Shown here: positions 35,086-44,624 of the stretch, one piece after another | How the letters are laid out: each line of letters opens with the position of its first letter | How positions within the stretch are numbered: the first letter of the stretch is position 1 | Assembly (NCBI RefSeq): GCF_001427785.1 | Contig: NZ_LMHM01000013.1 | Coordinates: forward strand, 642,807-703,291 | Reading direction: 5' to 3' | From: Lysobacter sp. Root690 | GTDB lineage: Bacteria > Pseudomonadota > Gammaproteobacteria > Xanthomonadales > Xanthomonadaceae | DNA: 60,485 bases | Position numbers and translations under genes: made by a program | The notes under the pieces: generated by a model | The model's database searches: none | Seen by the model: the letters and a program-made list of their open reading frames with translations, nothing else | What the model was told of the DNA's origin: nothing

Positions 35086-37416
35086 ATGGAACTGGAAAGC
35101 AAAGGATCTGGCGTTGCGGCATTGAGGCGCTGCGCCGCGGTGCTGGTATCGGGCTTGTTGCTCGCCGCGCCGATGGCGCAGGCGCAGAACTACGAGGGCT
35201 ACTACGGTAATACCGAGTGGCGCGATATCGGCGAAGACGTGAAGACGGTGAAGTATTGCCCACGCAACGGTTCGATCGCCGTGGGCACGCGTCGCAACGG
35301 CGATACCGATCAAGTGCTGGTGACGCGCGTTGCCGACAACGGTGAGACCGACATCCCGGGCATCGACACTTGGCAACGCGCTTACAACATCGGCGGCGGC
35401 AAGCACTCCGCCGGCTACGGCATCATCGAACTCACCGGCGGCGCGGGTTTCGCCGTCACCGGCAGCCTGCGCACCGATCAGGGCAGCTATGCCTTCGTGA
35501 TGCGCCTGGATTGCAAGGGCAATCCGGTGTGGACCACCTTGCTCGACAACCGCGAGCCGGCCAACCGCGCCACCGGTTACGACCTGATCCAGAGCGGATC
35601 GGTGATGCCCAGCCGGGCCGCGCCGGCCGGCGACATCGTCATGGTCGGCGAGGAAATCCAGAACGGCCGCACCGTCGGCCGCATCGCGCGCGTCGACCTG
35701 ACCGGCAACGTGGTCTGGGACCATCAATACGACGGCCACGAATGGCCGTCGCTGCAGTTCCGCGCGGTCACCGAAAACCTCGCCAATACCGGTGCCTGGA
35801 CCGATCTGGTGATCGCCGGCACCGCCACCTCGGCCAATGGCGTGCGCAACGCGCTGATGTTCCGCGCCACCGGCGCCGGCGCGCCGGTGTGCAGCACGAC
35901 CTTGGGCGATGAAAAGGATCATCGCGATTTCCACGGGCTGACTCCGCTGCTCGGGCGCAACTTCATGGGCGAGACCGTGCTGGTCGGCGCGGCGACGGGC
36001 TTCAGCGAAGGCGCGCCGTCGCAGCCGTACCTGGTGCGTTACTCGCGCGCGAGTTGCAGTCCGAAAGTGCAGGCGGTCTGGAACGATCGCGAGAAGCTCA
36101 GCTTCACCGCCTATGACGTGGTCGAGGCGGCGACATTGGACGGCCTCAACGGCGCGCTCGCGGTCGCCGGCACCATCGGCGCCAGCCAGGGCTTCGTGCT
36201 CGCCGCCGATCCGGCGACGCTGCGCGAATACGGCGCGCTGACCCAGCGCCGCTACGGCGACAACTTCCGCGAAAGCCTGTATGCGATCGACCGTAAGGCC
36301 GACCGCTTCATCATGGCCGGCACCACCGGCGCCGATTGGGCCGGCGAGGGCGATCCGCAGGATCTGTATCTGGTGCAGGTGGATTCGGCGCTGCATACGC
36401 AGTGCGCGGACCTGTGGCATCCGCAAGCGGTCAACGTCGAACTGCCGCCCAAGGACCTGTGGCCGGAGTACCAGCGGGTCGACAAGTTCTTCGCCACCCA
36501 GACGCCGCCCGTCGACGCCAGCAAGTGGGGCTATGCCTGCGAACTCGATCCGCCGGAAGGCTGTCCGGGCGTGATCGACAACGGCACGGTCATGCTCGGC
36601 GTGCATCCGACCGCGTACTTGAACATCGAATGCCCGGCGATTCCGATGTCCAGCGGCCTGTACGGCACCACCCTGGTCGGCCTGCGTTTCCTGCCCACCA
36701 ACGGCGAAGCCTCCGCGCCGGGCGCGCCCTGCGAGGGCTGGGGCGTTGCCAATGCCGACCCGGTCGCGCCGATCAGCGGGCATACCTCGCGCTGCAACGG
36801 CACGGTCAACATGGTGGTGAATTCGTTCACCACGCCGAGCTCGCCGCCGATCGACACGGCCAATTCGGTGGTCACCGTCGCCAACACCTTCCGGGTCACG
36901 CACCGGTTCACGCCCGCGCCGCAAACGCCGTATCTGTATCGCGTGGATGTGTCGATCCAGAACGTCAGCAGCAAGGCGATCAAGGATCTGCGCTATACCC
37001 GCGGCATCGACTACGACGTACCACCGAATACTTTCTCCGAGTACATCACCCTGGCCGGCAGCTCGCCCTTGCTGTTCGCATGGAACACCAACGGTTTCAC
37101 CTCGCTCGACCCGTTGGCGATCCATCCCAGCAGCGGCGCGGTCACCGACAGCGGCCCCAGCGACCGCGGCTCGCACATGGACTTCAAGCTGGGTTCGCTG
37201 GCGGTGGGGGCGACCCGTTCGTTCGTGACCTACTACGGCGCGGCGCCGACCGAGCGCGATGCGCTTAACGCATTGGGCCTGGTGAACGCGGGCTTGTATT
37301 CGCTCGGCGAGGCGAACTGGGACGGCATCAGTCCGTGGACCGCGCCATTGCCGGGCATCGACGGACGCGACAACGGCCGGCCGGGTACCTTCATGTACGG
37401 CTTGCAGACGCGTTAA
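35086..37416 (+). CDS. Large secreted protein of unknown function, beta-propeller-like N-terminal half
   Basis: 776 residues starting at the ATG at 35086 with AAAGAGG ahead. The frame is open upstream to 34897, but that portion lacks coding character and precedes the signal peptide. The signal peptide ends at MAQAQ. Residues ~30-460 contain repeating blade-like units (GYGIIELTGGAGFAVTGSL, DIVMVGEE, TDLVIAGTA, GALAVAGTIGASQG, RFIMAGTTG) alternating with YLVRY/LVQVD strands, suggestive of a beta-propeller. The rest carries several Cys and a beta-rich domain (VANTFRVTHRFTPAP, RGIDYDVPPNTF). No catalytic motif is evident. It follows the GH92 gene on the same strand and may be co-secreted. Confidence 0.8.
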   Translation: MELESKGSGVAALRRCAAVLVSGLLLAAPMAQAQNYEGYYGNTEWRDIGEDVKTVKYCPRNGSIAVGTRRNGDTDQVLVTRVADNGETDIPGIDTWQRAYNIGGGKHSAGYGIIELTGGAGFAVTGSLRTDQGSYAFVMRLDCKGNPVWTTLLDNREPANRATGYDLIQSGSVMPSRAAPAGDIVMVGEEIQNGRTVGRIARVDLTGNVVWDHQYDGHEWPSLQFRAVTENLANTGAWTDLVIAGTATSANGVRNALMFRATGAGAPVCSTTLGDEKDHRDFHGLTPLLGRNFMGETVLVGAATGFSEGAPSQPYLVRYSRASCSPKVQAVWNDREKLSFTAYDVVEAATLDGLNGALAVAGTIGASQGFVLAADPATLREYGALTQRRYGDNFRESLYAIDRKADRFIMAGTTGADWAGEGDPQDLYLVQVDSALHTQCADLWHPQAVNVELPPKDLWPEYQRVDKFFATQTPPVDASKWGYACELDPPEGCPGVIDNGTVMLGVHPTAYLNIECPAIPMSSGLYGTTLVGLRFLPTNGEASAPGAPCEGWGVANADPVAPISGHTSRCNGTVNMVVNSFTTPSSPPIDTANSVVTVANTFRVTHRFTPAPQTPYLYRVDVSIQNVSSKAIKDLRYTRGIDYDVPPNTFSEYITLAGSSPLLFAWNTNGFTSLDPLAIHPSSGAVTDSGPSDRGSHMDFKLGSLAVGATRSFVTYYGAAPTERDALNALGLVNAGLYSLGEANWDGISPWTAPLPGIDGRDNGRPGTFMYGLQTR

Positions 37417-38756
37417 TCGTCGATCGTCATCGATGAGGGCATAGGACCGCGCAGGCCATCGGCCTGCGCGGTTCGCGTATCGGTTCGATAGCGCCGCAAC
37501 CACAGGTGGATCGCGCCGATCAGCGCCGCGGCCACGATCAACACGGCCAGCCACTTCGCGGCATGCATCCGGCCTTCGCGTTCGATCAGCCAGCCGGCGA
37601 TCACCGTCGCCAGCGGCATCGCGCCCATCGTCGCCGCCGAAAACCAGGTCATCTCGCGGCCCATGCGGCTTGCGTCGGCGTTGCGTTGCAGCCACGACAG
37701 CGATTGGATGCCGTAGAAATTGGACGCGCCCGCGAGCAGGCAGAACGCGAGCAGAGTCGCCGCGAGGTTCGCGTTCCAGGCCAGCAGGCCGTAGGCGAGG
37801 GCGGCCAGGCTCCAGCAGGCGAGGATCTTGCGCAGCACGCTGTGCATCGCCGCGCCGACGCTCGAAGCCAGGCCAGCGGCGATCGCGATGCCGACGAACT
37901 GGCCGGCGTAGATCAGGAAATAGCGCGGGTCCTGGCGTTCGACCAGCAACACCGGCAACAGGATCTGCACCGGTCCGAATACCAGTACGGTGCTGATCAA
38001 CAGGTACAGGTAATAGCTGCGCGGAATCTGCGTGGCTTTGATGAAATCGCTGTCGCTTGCGACCTTTTCGACCGGCGCCTCGCGGCGACGCACAGGCCCG
38101 CGCCGCCGCACCGCAGCGATCAGCAGCAACGACACCGCGACGCTGGCGGTGTCGATCGCGAACGCGAGCGCCAGCCCATGGTCGCCGCTGGACGCGAGGA
38201 TCAGGCTGCCGGCGAGCATCGGCAAGGCCATCGTCGCCAGACTGGAGGCGACCGCGAACACCGCATTGCCCGCGGCCAACAGGCCCTTGCGGATGTAAAG
38301 ACCGAACGCCGCACGGCCGGCCGGATAGGCCACCGCCCATACCAGGCCGCCGATCAGCGCGAGCAGGTAGATCAGCTCGATGCTGATCCAGCCGAACCAG
38401 GTGGTGATCGCGAGCGCGGCATTGATCGCGACGTACAGCGCGCGACACCACCACAGCACCCGCGCCGGATCGACGCGGTCGAGCGCGCCGCGAAAGAAGA
38501 ACAGCAGCAACAGGCTCGGCAGCGCTTCGATCGCCGCGGTCAGACCGAGGTCGAGCGCGCTGCCGGTCAGGCGCATCACCAGGAACGGCAGTGCGATCAA
38601 GGTGAAGCTCGCACCAAAGGTGGTGATCAGATTGTCGAGCAGCAGCCACCCGAAGCGTCGATCGCGCAGGCCGATACGGCCGATCCGCAGCAGCGTGTGC
38701 AGTCTCGCGGACACAACCGTGCGCGAGGCGCTCAGCACGGTAACCGGCAGCGACAC
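37413..38756 (-). CDS. MFS transporter
   Basis: About 447 residues with twelve likely TM helices and a charged central loop (RRRGPVRRREAP) between helices 6 and 7, the usual major-facilitator layout. The GTG at 38754-38756 was chosen because upstream codons overlap the preceding methyltransferase gene; this start is uncertain. It is convergent with the secreted-protein gene and overlaps its stop by four bases (37413-37416). The FGASFTLIALPFLVMRLTGSA start resembles the MFS_3/enterobactin-exporter-like group, so efflux is a reasonable guess; the substrate is unknown. Confidence 0.82.
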   Translation of the reverse strand: MSLPVTVLSASRTVVSARLHTLLRIGRIGLRDRRFGWLLLDNLITTFGASFTLIALPFLVMRLTGSALDLGLTAAIEALPSLLLLFFFRGALDRVDPARVLWWCRALYVAINAALAITTWFGWISIELIYLLALIGGLVWAVAYPAGRAAFGLYIRKGLLAAGNAVFAVASSLATMALPMLAGSLILASSGDHGLALAFAIDTASVAVSLLLIAAVRRRGPVRRREAPVEKVASDSDFIKATQIPRSYYLYLLISTVLVFGPVQILLPVLLVERQDPRYFLIYAGQFVGIAIAAGLASSVGAAMHSVLRKILACWSLAALAYGLLAWNANLAATLLAFCLLAGASNFYGIQSLSWLQRNADASRMGREMTWFSAATMGAMPLATVIAGWLIEREGRMHAAKWLAVLIVAAALIGAIHLWLRRYRTDTRTAQADGLRGPMPSSMTIDD

Positions 38757-38784
38757 GCGTGACTCTTCGCAGCGCCCTGGAAAA

Positions 38785-39525
38785 TCAGGATCGCGCGGCC
38801 GCCGCGGCGCCCTGCGCGCGCCGCAGGAAGAACAATTCGTCCTGGCGTTCGACCGCCAGACCATAGGCGCTGGCGATCGCGCGCAGCTTGCCCGCGTCCA
38901 GACGCCACACCGGCTCGACGTCGTCCACGCCGATGTCGAGCGTCCATTGCATGCCCAGCCAGTGGGTCAGCACGAAGCCGTCGGGCTTGAGCAGCCGCAC
39001 CAGGGTTTCGAAATAACGCTCCACATGGCGCTGGCAGCAGCCGAAACTCGCCAGGTTGTTGTCGAGGATGACGTCGAAACTCGCCGTTTCGAATTGTTCG
39101 GCGAAGGTCTGGCTGTGTTTGTTCAATAGATGGACGCGGTAATCCTGAAGGTTCAAGGCGTTGCCGTGTTGCCATTCGTTGCGCGCCACGGTGACCGACT
39201 CGATCCGCCGCGCGCTGCCGGCGAGCAGGCGCGCGACCGAGGAATTGCCGGTGCCCACGTGCAGGATGTCGCGGCCGCTCAGATCGGTCGAGGCCAACCA
39301 CCGGTTGATCGCGGCCTGATCGTCGGTCGGCTCGCATTCGGAATAGTCCAGCACCGGCCAGGTCGCATGCCGGTCGGCGGCCTCGTGGGTGTCCACCCGC
39401 GGCTCGTGGCCGCAATCGATGCGCGCCGCGCCGATATCGAAGCGTGGCCGGAACGAGAGCGAGGCGGAATGGGCTGCGGCGCTGGCCGCGGTAGCGGTCG
39501 CGGAATCGTTCATGGGGGAGGGCAT
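38785..39525 (-). CDS. Class I SAM-dependent methyltransferase
   Basis: 246 residues. Motif I is ILHVGTGNSSVARLL, and motif IV is SFDVILDNNLASFG. The later FETLVRLLKPDGFVLTHWLG resembles the usual motif VI strand. It lies just upstream of the MFS gene on the same strand with a 28-base gap, so the two may be one unit, for example small-molecule modification and efflux. The first ATG (39525) and one four codons later (39513) are both possible; no strong ribosome-binding site separates them. Confidence 0.8.
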   Translation of the reverse strand: MPSPMNDSATATAASAAAHSASLSFRPRFDIGAARIDCGHEPRVDTHEAADRHATWPVLDYSECEPTDDQAAINRWLASTDLSGRDILHVGTGNSSVARLLAGSARRIESVTVARNEWQHGNALNLQDYRVHLLNKHSQTFAEQFETASFDVILDNNLASFGCCQRHVERYFETLVRLLKPDGFVLTHWLGMQWTLDIGVDDVEPVWRLDAGKLRAIASAYGLAVERQDELFFLRRAQGAAAAARS

Positions 39526-39912
39526 CCAGGGCGTGGCGCGGGAAAGAGTCGAACGCGATCGTGCGTGTTCGATTCTTCAACGATCGTCGAGCAAGTGTCG
39601 AGCGATGCGACGCATGACGATCGCGGAACTGCTTGGCGTCGTCACAGAATAAATCCGTCCCGGCTTTCATTCTTTCTTGCGAAAACGCGGCTATGCATCG
39701 TGTTTCGTCGTTCAACGGTTTCGCAAGCAACCTTATCCAAGCAAACGTTCCACCCGTTCTCTCCCCCAACGAAGCACCTGGCGTGCGGGCCCGCGTGATG
39801 CGCGGCGACCCGTATCGACGCGTCCGGTCTGCCAATCAGACCCAGCGATTCGCGGCAACGCATCGGCTTGCGCCGGGCGTGCGCGTGTCGCGCTGCCGGA
39901 TGCGCGTCCCTC
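39526..39912. other. 387-base divergent interval
   Basis: Lies between the methyltransferase (minus) and glycosyltransferase (plus) genes and must hold promoters for both. An AT-richer patch occurs at about 39640-39740. No clear dyad or gene is seen. Confidence 0.4.
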
Positions 39913-41103
39913 ATGCTGAGCCAGTTCGTCCTGACCCTGGTCGTCGGTTTTTCGACCCTCGTATTGCTGTGCTGCCTGCTGTTTCTCGCCGGCTGGGCCT
40001 TCTATCGCATGCTGCGGCGGCCTTCGTCGCCGACCCTCGCCGACTATCCTTTCGTCTCGATCCTGGTGCCGTTCTACAACGAGCCCGAAGCTTCGTTTCG
40101 TACCACGCTGGAGGCGATCGAAGGCAGCGACTATCCCGGCCGCATCGAAGTGCTGCTGGTCGACGACGGTTCGACCAACACCACCGCAGCGAGCGTGGTC
40201 GAATGGCTGGCGCAGCCGCGGCGTAAGCACTACCGCCTGCTGTCGATCGAGCGCAACGGCGGCGCCAAGGGTTTGGCGCTGGATGCGGCATTGCCGTGGC
40301 TGGCGGCCGATTCCGACGTGGTCACGGTGATCGACAGCGACACGGTGATCGCGCCGTGCGCGCTGCGGCGCGCGGTCGAGGCGCTGTATTCCTCGCCGCG
40401 CCACGCCGCCGCTTGCGGGCTGATCGTTCCGGCAGGTCGTCACGATTCGTGGCTGCATCGTCTGCAGTTCTACGAGCATGTCGGCGCGCTGGCGGCGATC
40501 CGCTACGTGCAGAGCAAGATCGGCGTGGTCAACGTGGTCGCCGGTGCGTTCTCCTTGCATCGCACGTCGGTGATCCGCGAACTCGGCGGCTGGGGCGAAT
40601 GGCTGGTCGAGGACATCGCCTGGACCTGGCGCGCGCTCGCCCACGGCTATTCGATCGCCTACGCGCCCGACGCGGTCGCCTACACGATCTGTCCGACCAC
40701 CTTGACCGGGCTGTTTCGGCAACGGCGCCGCTGGGCGCGCGGGCGACTGGAGTCGTTCCGCGTCGCCTGGCGCATCTCCTGGCCGCGCACGATGAAGATG
40801 CTGCCGTGGTGGCTGCTGTGGGCGCAGTCGGCCTTGGTGCCGACCTTGCTGCTACTGATCGCCGGCGCGTTGCTTTATCGCAGCCACGCCTTGCTCGGCG
40901 TGGCCGCGCTGAACTGGTTGCTGATGGCGACGCTCAACTTCATCGCCGTGCTGCATGCGCGGATCCGTCTGCAACTGGGGCCGCTGGATCTGGTGTTGGT
41001 ATCGATCTGCAACACCGTGATCGACGTGCTGCTGTTGCCGGCGAATGTGATCGGCCTGCTCGACGAATTGCGCGGACAGCGCAAGACCTGGATGACGCGC
41101 TGA
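39913..41103 (+). CDS. Membrane glycosyltransferase family 2 (processive type)
   Basis: 396 residues. One N-terminal TM helix precedes a GT2 domain: SILVPFYNEPEAS, VDDGSTNTTA, VIDSDTVI (DxD), VEDIAWTWRA and QRRRWARG (QxxRW). C-terminal TM helices follow. This is the architecture of NodC, PgaC and hyaluronan/cellulose-type synthases, pointing to a beta-linked polysaccharide or oligosaccharide. A NodB-type deacetylase gene follows eight bases later, so the product is probably a partly de-N-acetylated GlcNAc polymer. This would be a second such locus besides pgaABCD. The upstream in-frame start at 39868 has no ribosome-binding site and gives non-membrane sequence. Confidence 0.88.
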   Translation: MLSQFVLTLVVGFSTLVLLCCLLFLAGWAFYRMLRRPSSPTLADYPFVSILVPFYNEPEASFRTTLEAIEGSDYPGRIEVLLVDDGSTNTTAASVVEWLAQPRRKHYRLLSIERNGGAKGLALDAALPWLAADSDVVTVIDSDTVIAPCALRRAVEALYSSPRHAAACGLIVPAGRHDSWLHRLQFYEHVGALAAIRYVQSKIGVVNVVAGAFSLHRTSVIRELGGWGEWLVEDIAWTWRALAHGYSIAYAPDAVAYTICPTTLTGLFRQRRRWARGRLESFRVAWRISWPRTMKMLPWWLLWAQSALVPTLLLLIAGALLYRSHALLGVAALNWLLMATLNFIAVLHARIRLQLGPLDLVLVSICNTVIDVLLLPANVIGLLDELRGQRKTWMTR

Positions 41104-41111
41104 GGACGGGT

Positions 41112-41777
41112 ATGGACTGGCACCGATTCCTGCAAACCAAGTCGCAGGCATACCTAGGCCGCGGCGAAACCGGTCGGCGCGCGCTGGCGTTGACCTTCGA
41201 CGATGGTCCGGGTCAGGCGACGCCGGCGCTGCTCGAGTTGCTGCGCGAGTTGGAGGTCAGCGCCAGTTTCTTCTGCACCGGCGAAGCGGCGCGCGCGCAT
41301 CCGCGATTGATCGAACGCATGCAGCGCGAAGGCCATGAGATCGGCAATCACTCGCTCACCCATGCCGACGCTCGCGGATTCGCCGCGCAGGACTGGTTGG
41401 CGCGCGAAGTGCTTCCGGCGACGGTCGCCTTGCGCGAGGCGGGACTGGCGCAGGCGCCAAACCTGTTTCGTCCCGCCTATGGCGAGATCGACGAAGCCCA
41501 GTTTGAGGCGCTGGCGGACGAAGGCTACGCCGTGGTCGGTTGGTCGGTCGATCCGCGCGATTGGCTGGAGCCGCAGGCGCCCGGCTATGTGTCCTGCGTG
41601 GTCGAGTCGGTGCTGGCGCGCATCCACCCGGGCGCGATCGTGTTGCTGCACGACGGCGACGACGAACAGGGCCGGGCGCGCGACGGCATCGTCGAGATCG
41701 TGCGCCGTCTGGTGCCGGCGTTGCGCGGGCAGGGCTACGAGTTCGTCACCGCGGGGCGGTTTCTTCGCGCCGACTAA
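41112..41777 (+). CDS. NodB-type polysaccharide deacetylase (CE4)
   Basis: 221 residues with the full NodB homology domain: TFDDGPG (catalytic and metal Asp), HSLTH (metal His pair), RPAYGE, WSVDPRDW and the final IVLLHDG. GAGGACGGG lies before the ATG. There is no signal peptide or TM helix, so it probably acts at the cytoplasmic side on the product of the adjoining glycosyltransferase, as NodB does on chitooligosaccharides. The C-terminal helix continues to GRFLRAD. Confidence 0.9.
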   Translation: MDWHRFLQTKSQAYLGRGETGRRALALTFDDGPGQATPALLELLRELEVSASFFCTGEAARAHPRLIERMQREGHEIGNHSLTHADARGFAAQDWLAREVLPATVALREAGLAQAPNLFRPAYGEIDEAQFEALADEGYAVVGWSVDPRDWLEPQAPGYVSCVVESVLARIHPGAIVLLHDGDDEQGRARDGIVEIVRRLVPALRGQGYEFVTAGRFLRAD

Positions 41778-41802
41778 GGTTCAAGCCGCGGCGCAGTGTT
41801 GG

Positions 41803-42117
41803 TCACAATTGCTCGAAGTAGCGCTGATAGCAGATCCAGGCGGACGCGGCCGCCGCCACAAACGGCAGGCTCAGCGCCTTGAGTTCCCACGGCCGGCGCA
41901 ACGCGTGGTCGGTCCAGTACAAGAGCGCGCAGTGCAGACCGTACAGCACGACCACGACGACGCTTGCTGCGGGGAAGTAGTGGCCGACGATATGGGGCAT
42001 ATACAAATCGTAGGTCGACGACAGGAAGATGCTTTCCAGCGCGCAGAAACAGGCCATCGCCAGATTCAGCCGGAACATCAGCCGTGAGCTTGCCGGGTCG
42101 TGCCACATTGCGTTCAT
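41803..42117 (-). CDS. Small membrane protein, unknown function
   Basis: 104 residues from the ATG at 42115-42117, with AAGAAGG seven bases upstream. Three probable TM helices: LMFRLNLAMACFCALESIFL, VVVVVLYGLHCALLYW and LSLPFVAAAASAWICY. It is convergent with the deacetylase gene with a 25-base gap. Similar in plan to small inner-membrane proteins of unknown role. Confidence 0.65.
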   Translation of the reverse strand: MNAMWHDPASSRLMFRLNLAMACFCALESIFLSSTYDLYMPHIVGHYFPAASVVVVVLYGLHCALLYWTDHALRRPWELKALSLPFVAAAASAWICYQRYFEQL

Positions 42118-42161
42118 CGCGACCTTCTTGTTGTGACGATGCAGCGAACGGCTTTGCGGGA

Positions 42162-42371
42162 TCAATCCTTGCGCACGCAGGCCTTGCAGGCTTGCGCATA
42201 GACCCGGGTCAACCCGCGTTTGAGTTCCGCCTGCGCTTGCGCGACTTCGGCGGTCCGTAGCTGCTGCGCGCTCAAGGGCGCTTCCGGGGCTTCGTGTCGA
42301 GGCCGCCGCGGTCCGGTGTGGGACGGATCGTGCTTGGGCAATTCCTGGAAAGAGGCCGGTCGCCGTGTCAT
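42162..42371 (-). CDS. Small hypothetical protein
   Basis: About 69 residues from MTRRPASFQELPKHDPSH to a C-terminus with two Cys (ACKACVRKD). A start four codons earlier (42383) is possible. It shows acceptable codon bias and a helical middle (AEVAQAQAELKRGLTRVYAQ), and lies just upstream of the small membrane protein. It could be spurious. Confidence 0.4.
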   Translation of the reverse strand: MTRRPASFQELPKHDPSHTGPRRPRHEAPEAPLSAQQLRTAEVAQAQAELKRGLTRVYAQACKACVRKD

Positions 42372-42553
42372 GCGCCTGTCCATCTGGGAGCTAAGGCGAA
42401 TCTAGCACCGCGCGTGGATCGACCCAAAATGCATGGCTTGCGCTTGGCTGGCGGCAACTTTGCCCGAATCGGCGGGTTTGCCGATTCATCGCCGGAAGCG
42501 GCGAGTACCCGGCGGATGAGTCGCCTCGGTGCCGGGCGTGAGCCCGGGCAACA

Positions 42554-42580
42554 AAAAAGCCGGCGCGAGGCCGGCTTTTT
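42554..42580. terminator. Bidirectional rho-independent terminator
   Basis: AAAAAGCCGGC (42554-42564) / GCCGGCTTTTT (42570-42580) with a 5-nt loop. On the minus strand it immediately follows the tRNA-Pro gene, so it ends that transcript. Confidence 0.85.
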
Positions 42581-42594
42581 GCTTTCTCAACGAT

Positions 42595-42671
<77 letters not shown>

Positions 42672-42832
42672 ACTTCGTGAGCCGCAAATTCTAGCGGCGA
42701 CCCCCCGGCCGGCGCAAGGGGTCGATGCGAATAAAATCGAAGTCGATGGCCCGAGGGCCGTCGTGGCTGGGTTTGCGGGCCCTGAGCGGGACGCGATCCA
42801 AGCCAGGAGGCGGGGGCGGGCGCTAGACTATG

Positions 42833-42879
42833 ACCATCGGTAACGACCCGCGCGTTACCAGTCTTTACCATCGCTAACG
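42833..42879. promoter_or_regulatory. Repeated TAACG/CGTTA elements upstream of hisS
   Basis: Direct repeat ACCATCGGTAACG (42833-42845) and ACCATCGCTAACG (42867-42879), with the inverted repeat GGTAACG (42839-42845) / CGTTACC (42853-42859) between. TAACG/CGTTA half-sites also form the palindrome before the his regulator at 49316-49341. The block sits 41 bases before the hisS start, suitable for an operator. Confidence 0.4.
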
Positions 42880-42919
42880 CCGCCCCGGCCGCAATCGCCG
42901 TACGTAACTGGAGTTTTGC

Positions 42920-44320
42920 TTGATCAAGCCTCGCACCCCACCCGGGGTCATGGAGCTGCTGCCCCGTGACCAGATCGCGTTCCAGCGCATGCTCGATACG
43001 ATCCGCCGCAATTTCGAGCGTTTCGGCTTCCTGCCGGTGGAGACCCCGGTCATGGAGCTGACCGAGGTGCTGCTGACCAAGAGCGGCGGCGAGACCGAGC
43101 GCGAGGTGTATTTCGTCGAATCCACCGGTTCGCGTGCGAAGAGCAACAAGGCCGAGGAGCGCGCCACGCCCGAACTGGCGCTGCGTTTCGACCTGACCGT
43201 GCCGCTGGCGCGTTATGTGGCCGAGCACGAGCACGATCTGGCGTTTCCGTTCCGCCGTTACCAGATGCAGCGCGTGTATCGCGGCGAGCGCCAGCAGGCC
43301 GGCCGTTATCGCGAGTTCTACCAGTGCGATATCGACGTGGTCGGCAAGGATTCGCTCAGCGTGCGTTACGACGCCGAGCTGCCGGCGACGATCTACGCGG
43401 TGTTCTCCGAGCTCGATATCGGCGCGTTCACCATCCAGCTCAACAACCGCAAGCTGCTGCGCGGCTTCTTCCAGGCCCAGGGCGTGGCCGAGGGCGAGCT
43501 GCAGGCGCTGGTGCTGCGCGAAGTCGACAAGCTCGACAAGCGCGGCGCCGACTACGTGCGCGAGACGCTCACCGGGCCGGACTTCGGCCTCAGTGCCGAG
43601 GCGGTCACGACGATCCTGGAGTTCGTCGGCGTGCGTTCGACCTCGCACGCCGATGCGCTGGCGCGGCTGGATGCGCTGGGCGAGGGCAACGACACCTTGC
43701 GCGAAGGCGTGGCCGAGTTGCGCGAAGTGCTGGAACTGATCCGCGCGCTGGGCGTGCCGGAACAAAACTACGCGCTGAACTTCTCGATCGCGCGCGGCCT
43801 GGACTACTACACCGGCACCGTCTACGAGACCACGCTCAACGATTACCCTGGCCTGGGCTCGATCTGTTCGGGCGGCCGTTACGAGAATCTGGCCAGTAAC
43901 TACACCAAGTCCAGGCTTCCGGGCGTCGGTATTTCGATCGGCCTGACCCGCTTGTTCTATCAGCTGCAGAAGGCCGGCATCGTCAGCACCGCCGAAAGCA
44001 CGGTGCAGGTGCTGATCACCCAGATGGAAGACGCGCATCTGCCGCATTGCCTGGCGCTGGCCAACGAACTGCGTCACGGCGGCCTCAACACCGAAGTGGT
44101 GATGGAGGCGTCCAAGCTGAAGCAGCAGTTCAAGTACGCCGACCGCGCCGGTATCCGGTTCGTGGTGGTGCTCGGCGAGAACGAAATCGCCAAGGGCACG
44201 GCCACGGTCAAGGATCTGCGCCGCGAAGACCAGTTCGAAGTGCCGCGCGGCGAGTTGGCGCGGACGCTGCGGATCGAGCTGGAGCAGTCGCGGGTGATGC
44301 CGCGGGCCGCGGCGGAGTGA
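42920..44320 (+). CDS. hisS: Histidyl-tRNA synthetase
   Basis: 466-residue class II synthetase charging tRNA-His. Motifs include [16 protein letters not shown] and [20 protein letters not shown] (motif 2), the histidine-A motif [13 protein letters not shown], and motif 3 [13 protein letters not shown] with [11 protein letters not shown]. The anticodon-binding domain forms the last ~100 residues. The start is a TTG at 42920 with CTGGAG upstream; the resulting [10 protein letters not shown]-terminus matches the usual start in Xanthomonadaceae. It is the first of several histidine-related genes in this half of the window. Confidence 0.95.
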   Translation: MIKPRTPPGVMELLPRDQIAFQRMLDTIRRNFERFGFLPVETPVMELTEVLLTKSGGETEREVYFVESTGSRAKSNKAEERATPELALRFDLTVPLARYVAEHEHDLAFPFRRYQMQRVYRGERQQAGRYREFYQCDIDVVGKDSLSVRYDAELPATIYAVFSELDIGAFTIQLNNRKLLRGFFQAQGVAEGELQALVLREVDKLDKRGADYVRETLTGPDFGLSAEAVTTILEFVGVRSTSHADALARLDALGEGNDTLREGVAELREVLELIRALGVPEQNYALNFSIARGLDYYTGTVYETTLNDYPGLGSICSGGRYENLASNYTKSRLPGVGISIGLTRLFYQLQKAGIVSTAESTVQVLITQMEDAHLPHCLALANELRHGGLNTEVVMEASKLKQQFKYADRAGIRFVVVLGENEIAKGTATVKDLRREDQFEVPRGELARTLRIELEQSRVMPRAAAE

Positions 44321-44624
44321 GTCTGCCGCGTGCGAACAGCATCGGCGGCGCGGATCGTTCGATCCCGCTGCCGGCCGTTCGCGCGCATGGATCGCGGAGC
44401 CGGGCGCGGGAGTCTGCGCCCGAAGTCCGCTACACGGTTCGCCACGCGCCGGAGCGGAATCCGGCGTCGTTGCGAACCGCTTTCACCCCGCGGCGCGCAT
44501 CCGCCGTCGCGGTTCTCAATGTGGCATTGACGCACCGACTCCCGAGTACGCTCGGCCGGGTTTGACCGTTCGCGGTGAAGCCCGCCGTTCAGATGATCGC
44601 CAGGGTGCGAGGCGAGGTTACAAC
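44321..44624. other. 304-base interval without a gene
   Basis: GC-rich and with no convincing coding frame or hairpin. AGGCGAGG at 44610-44617 is the likely ribosome-binding site of the following gene. Confidence 0.4.
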
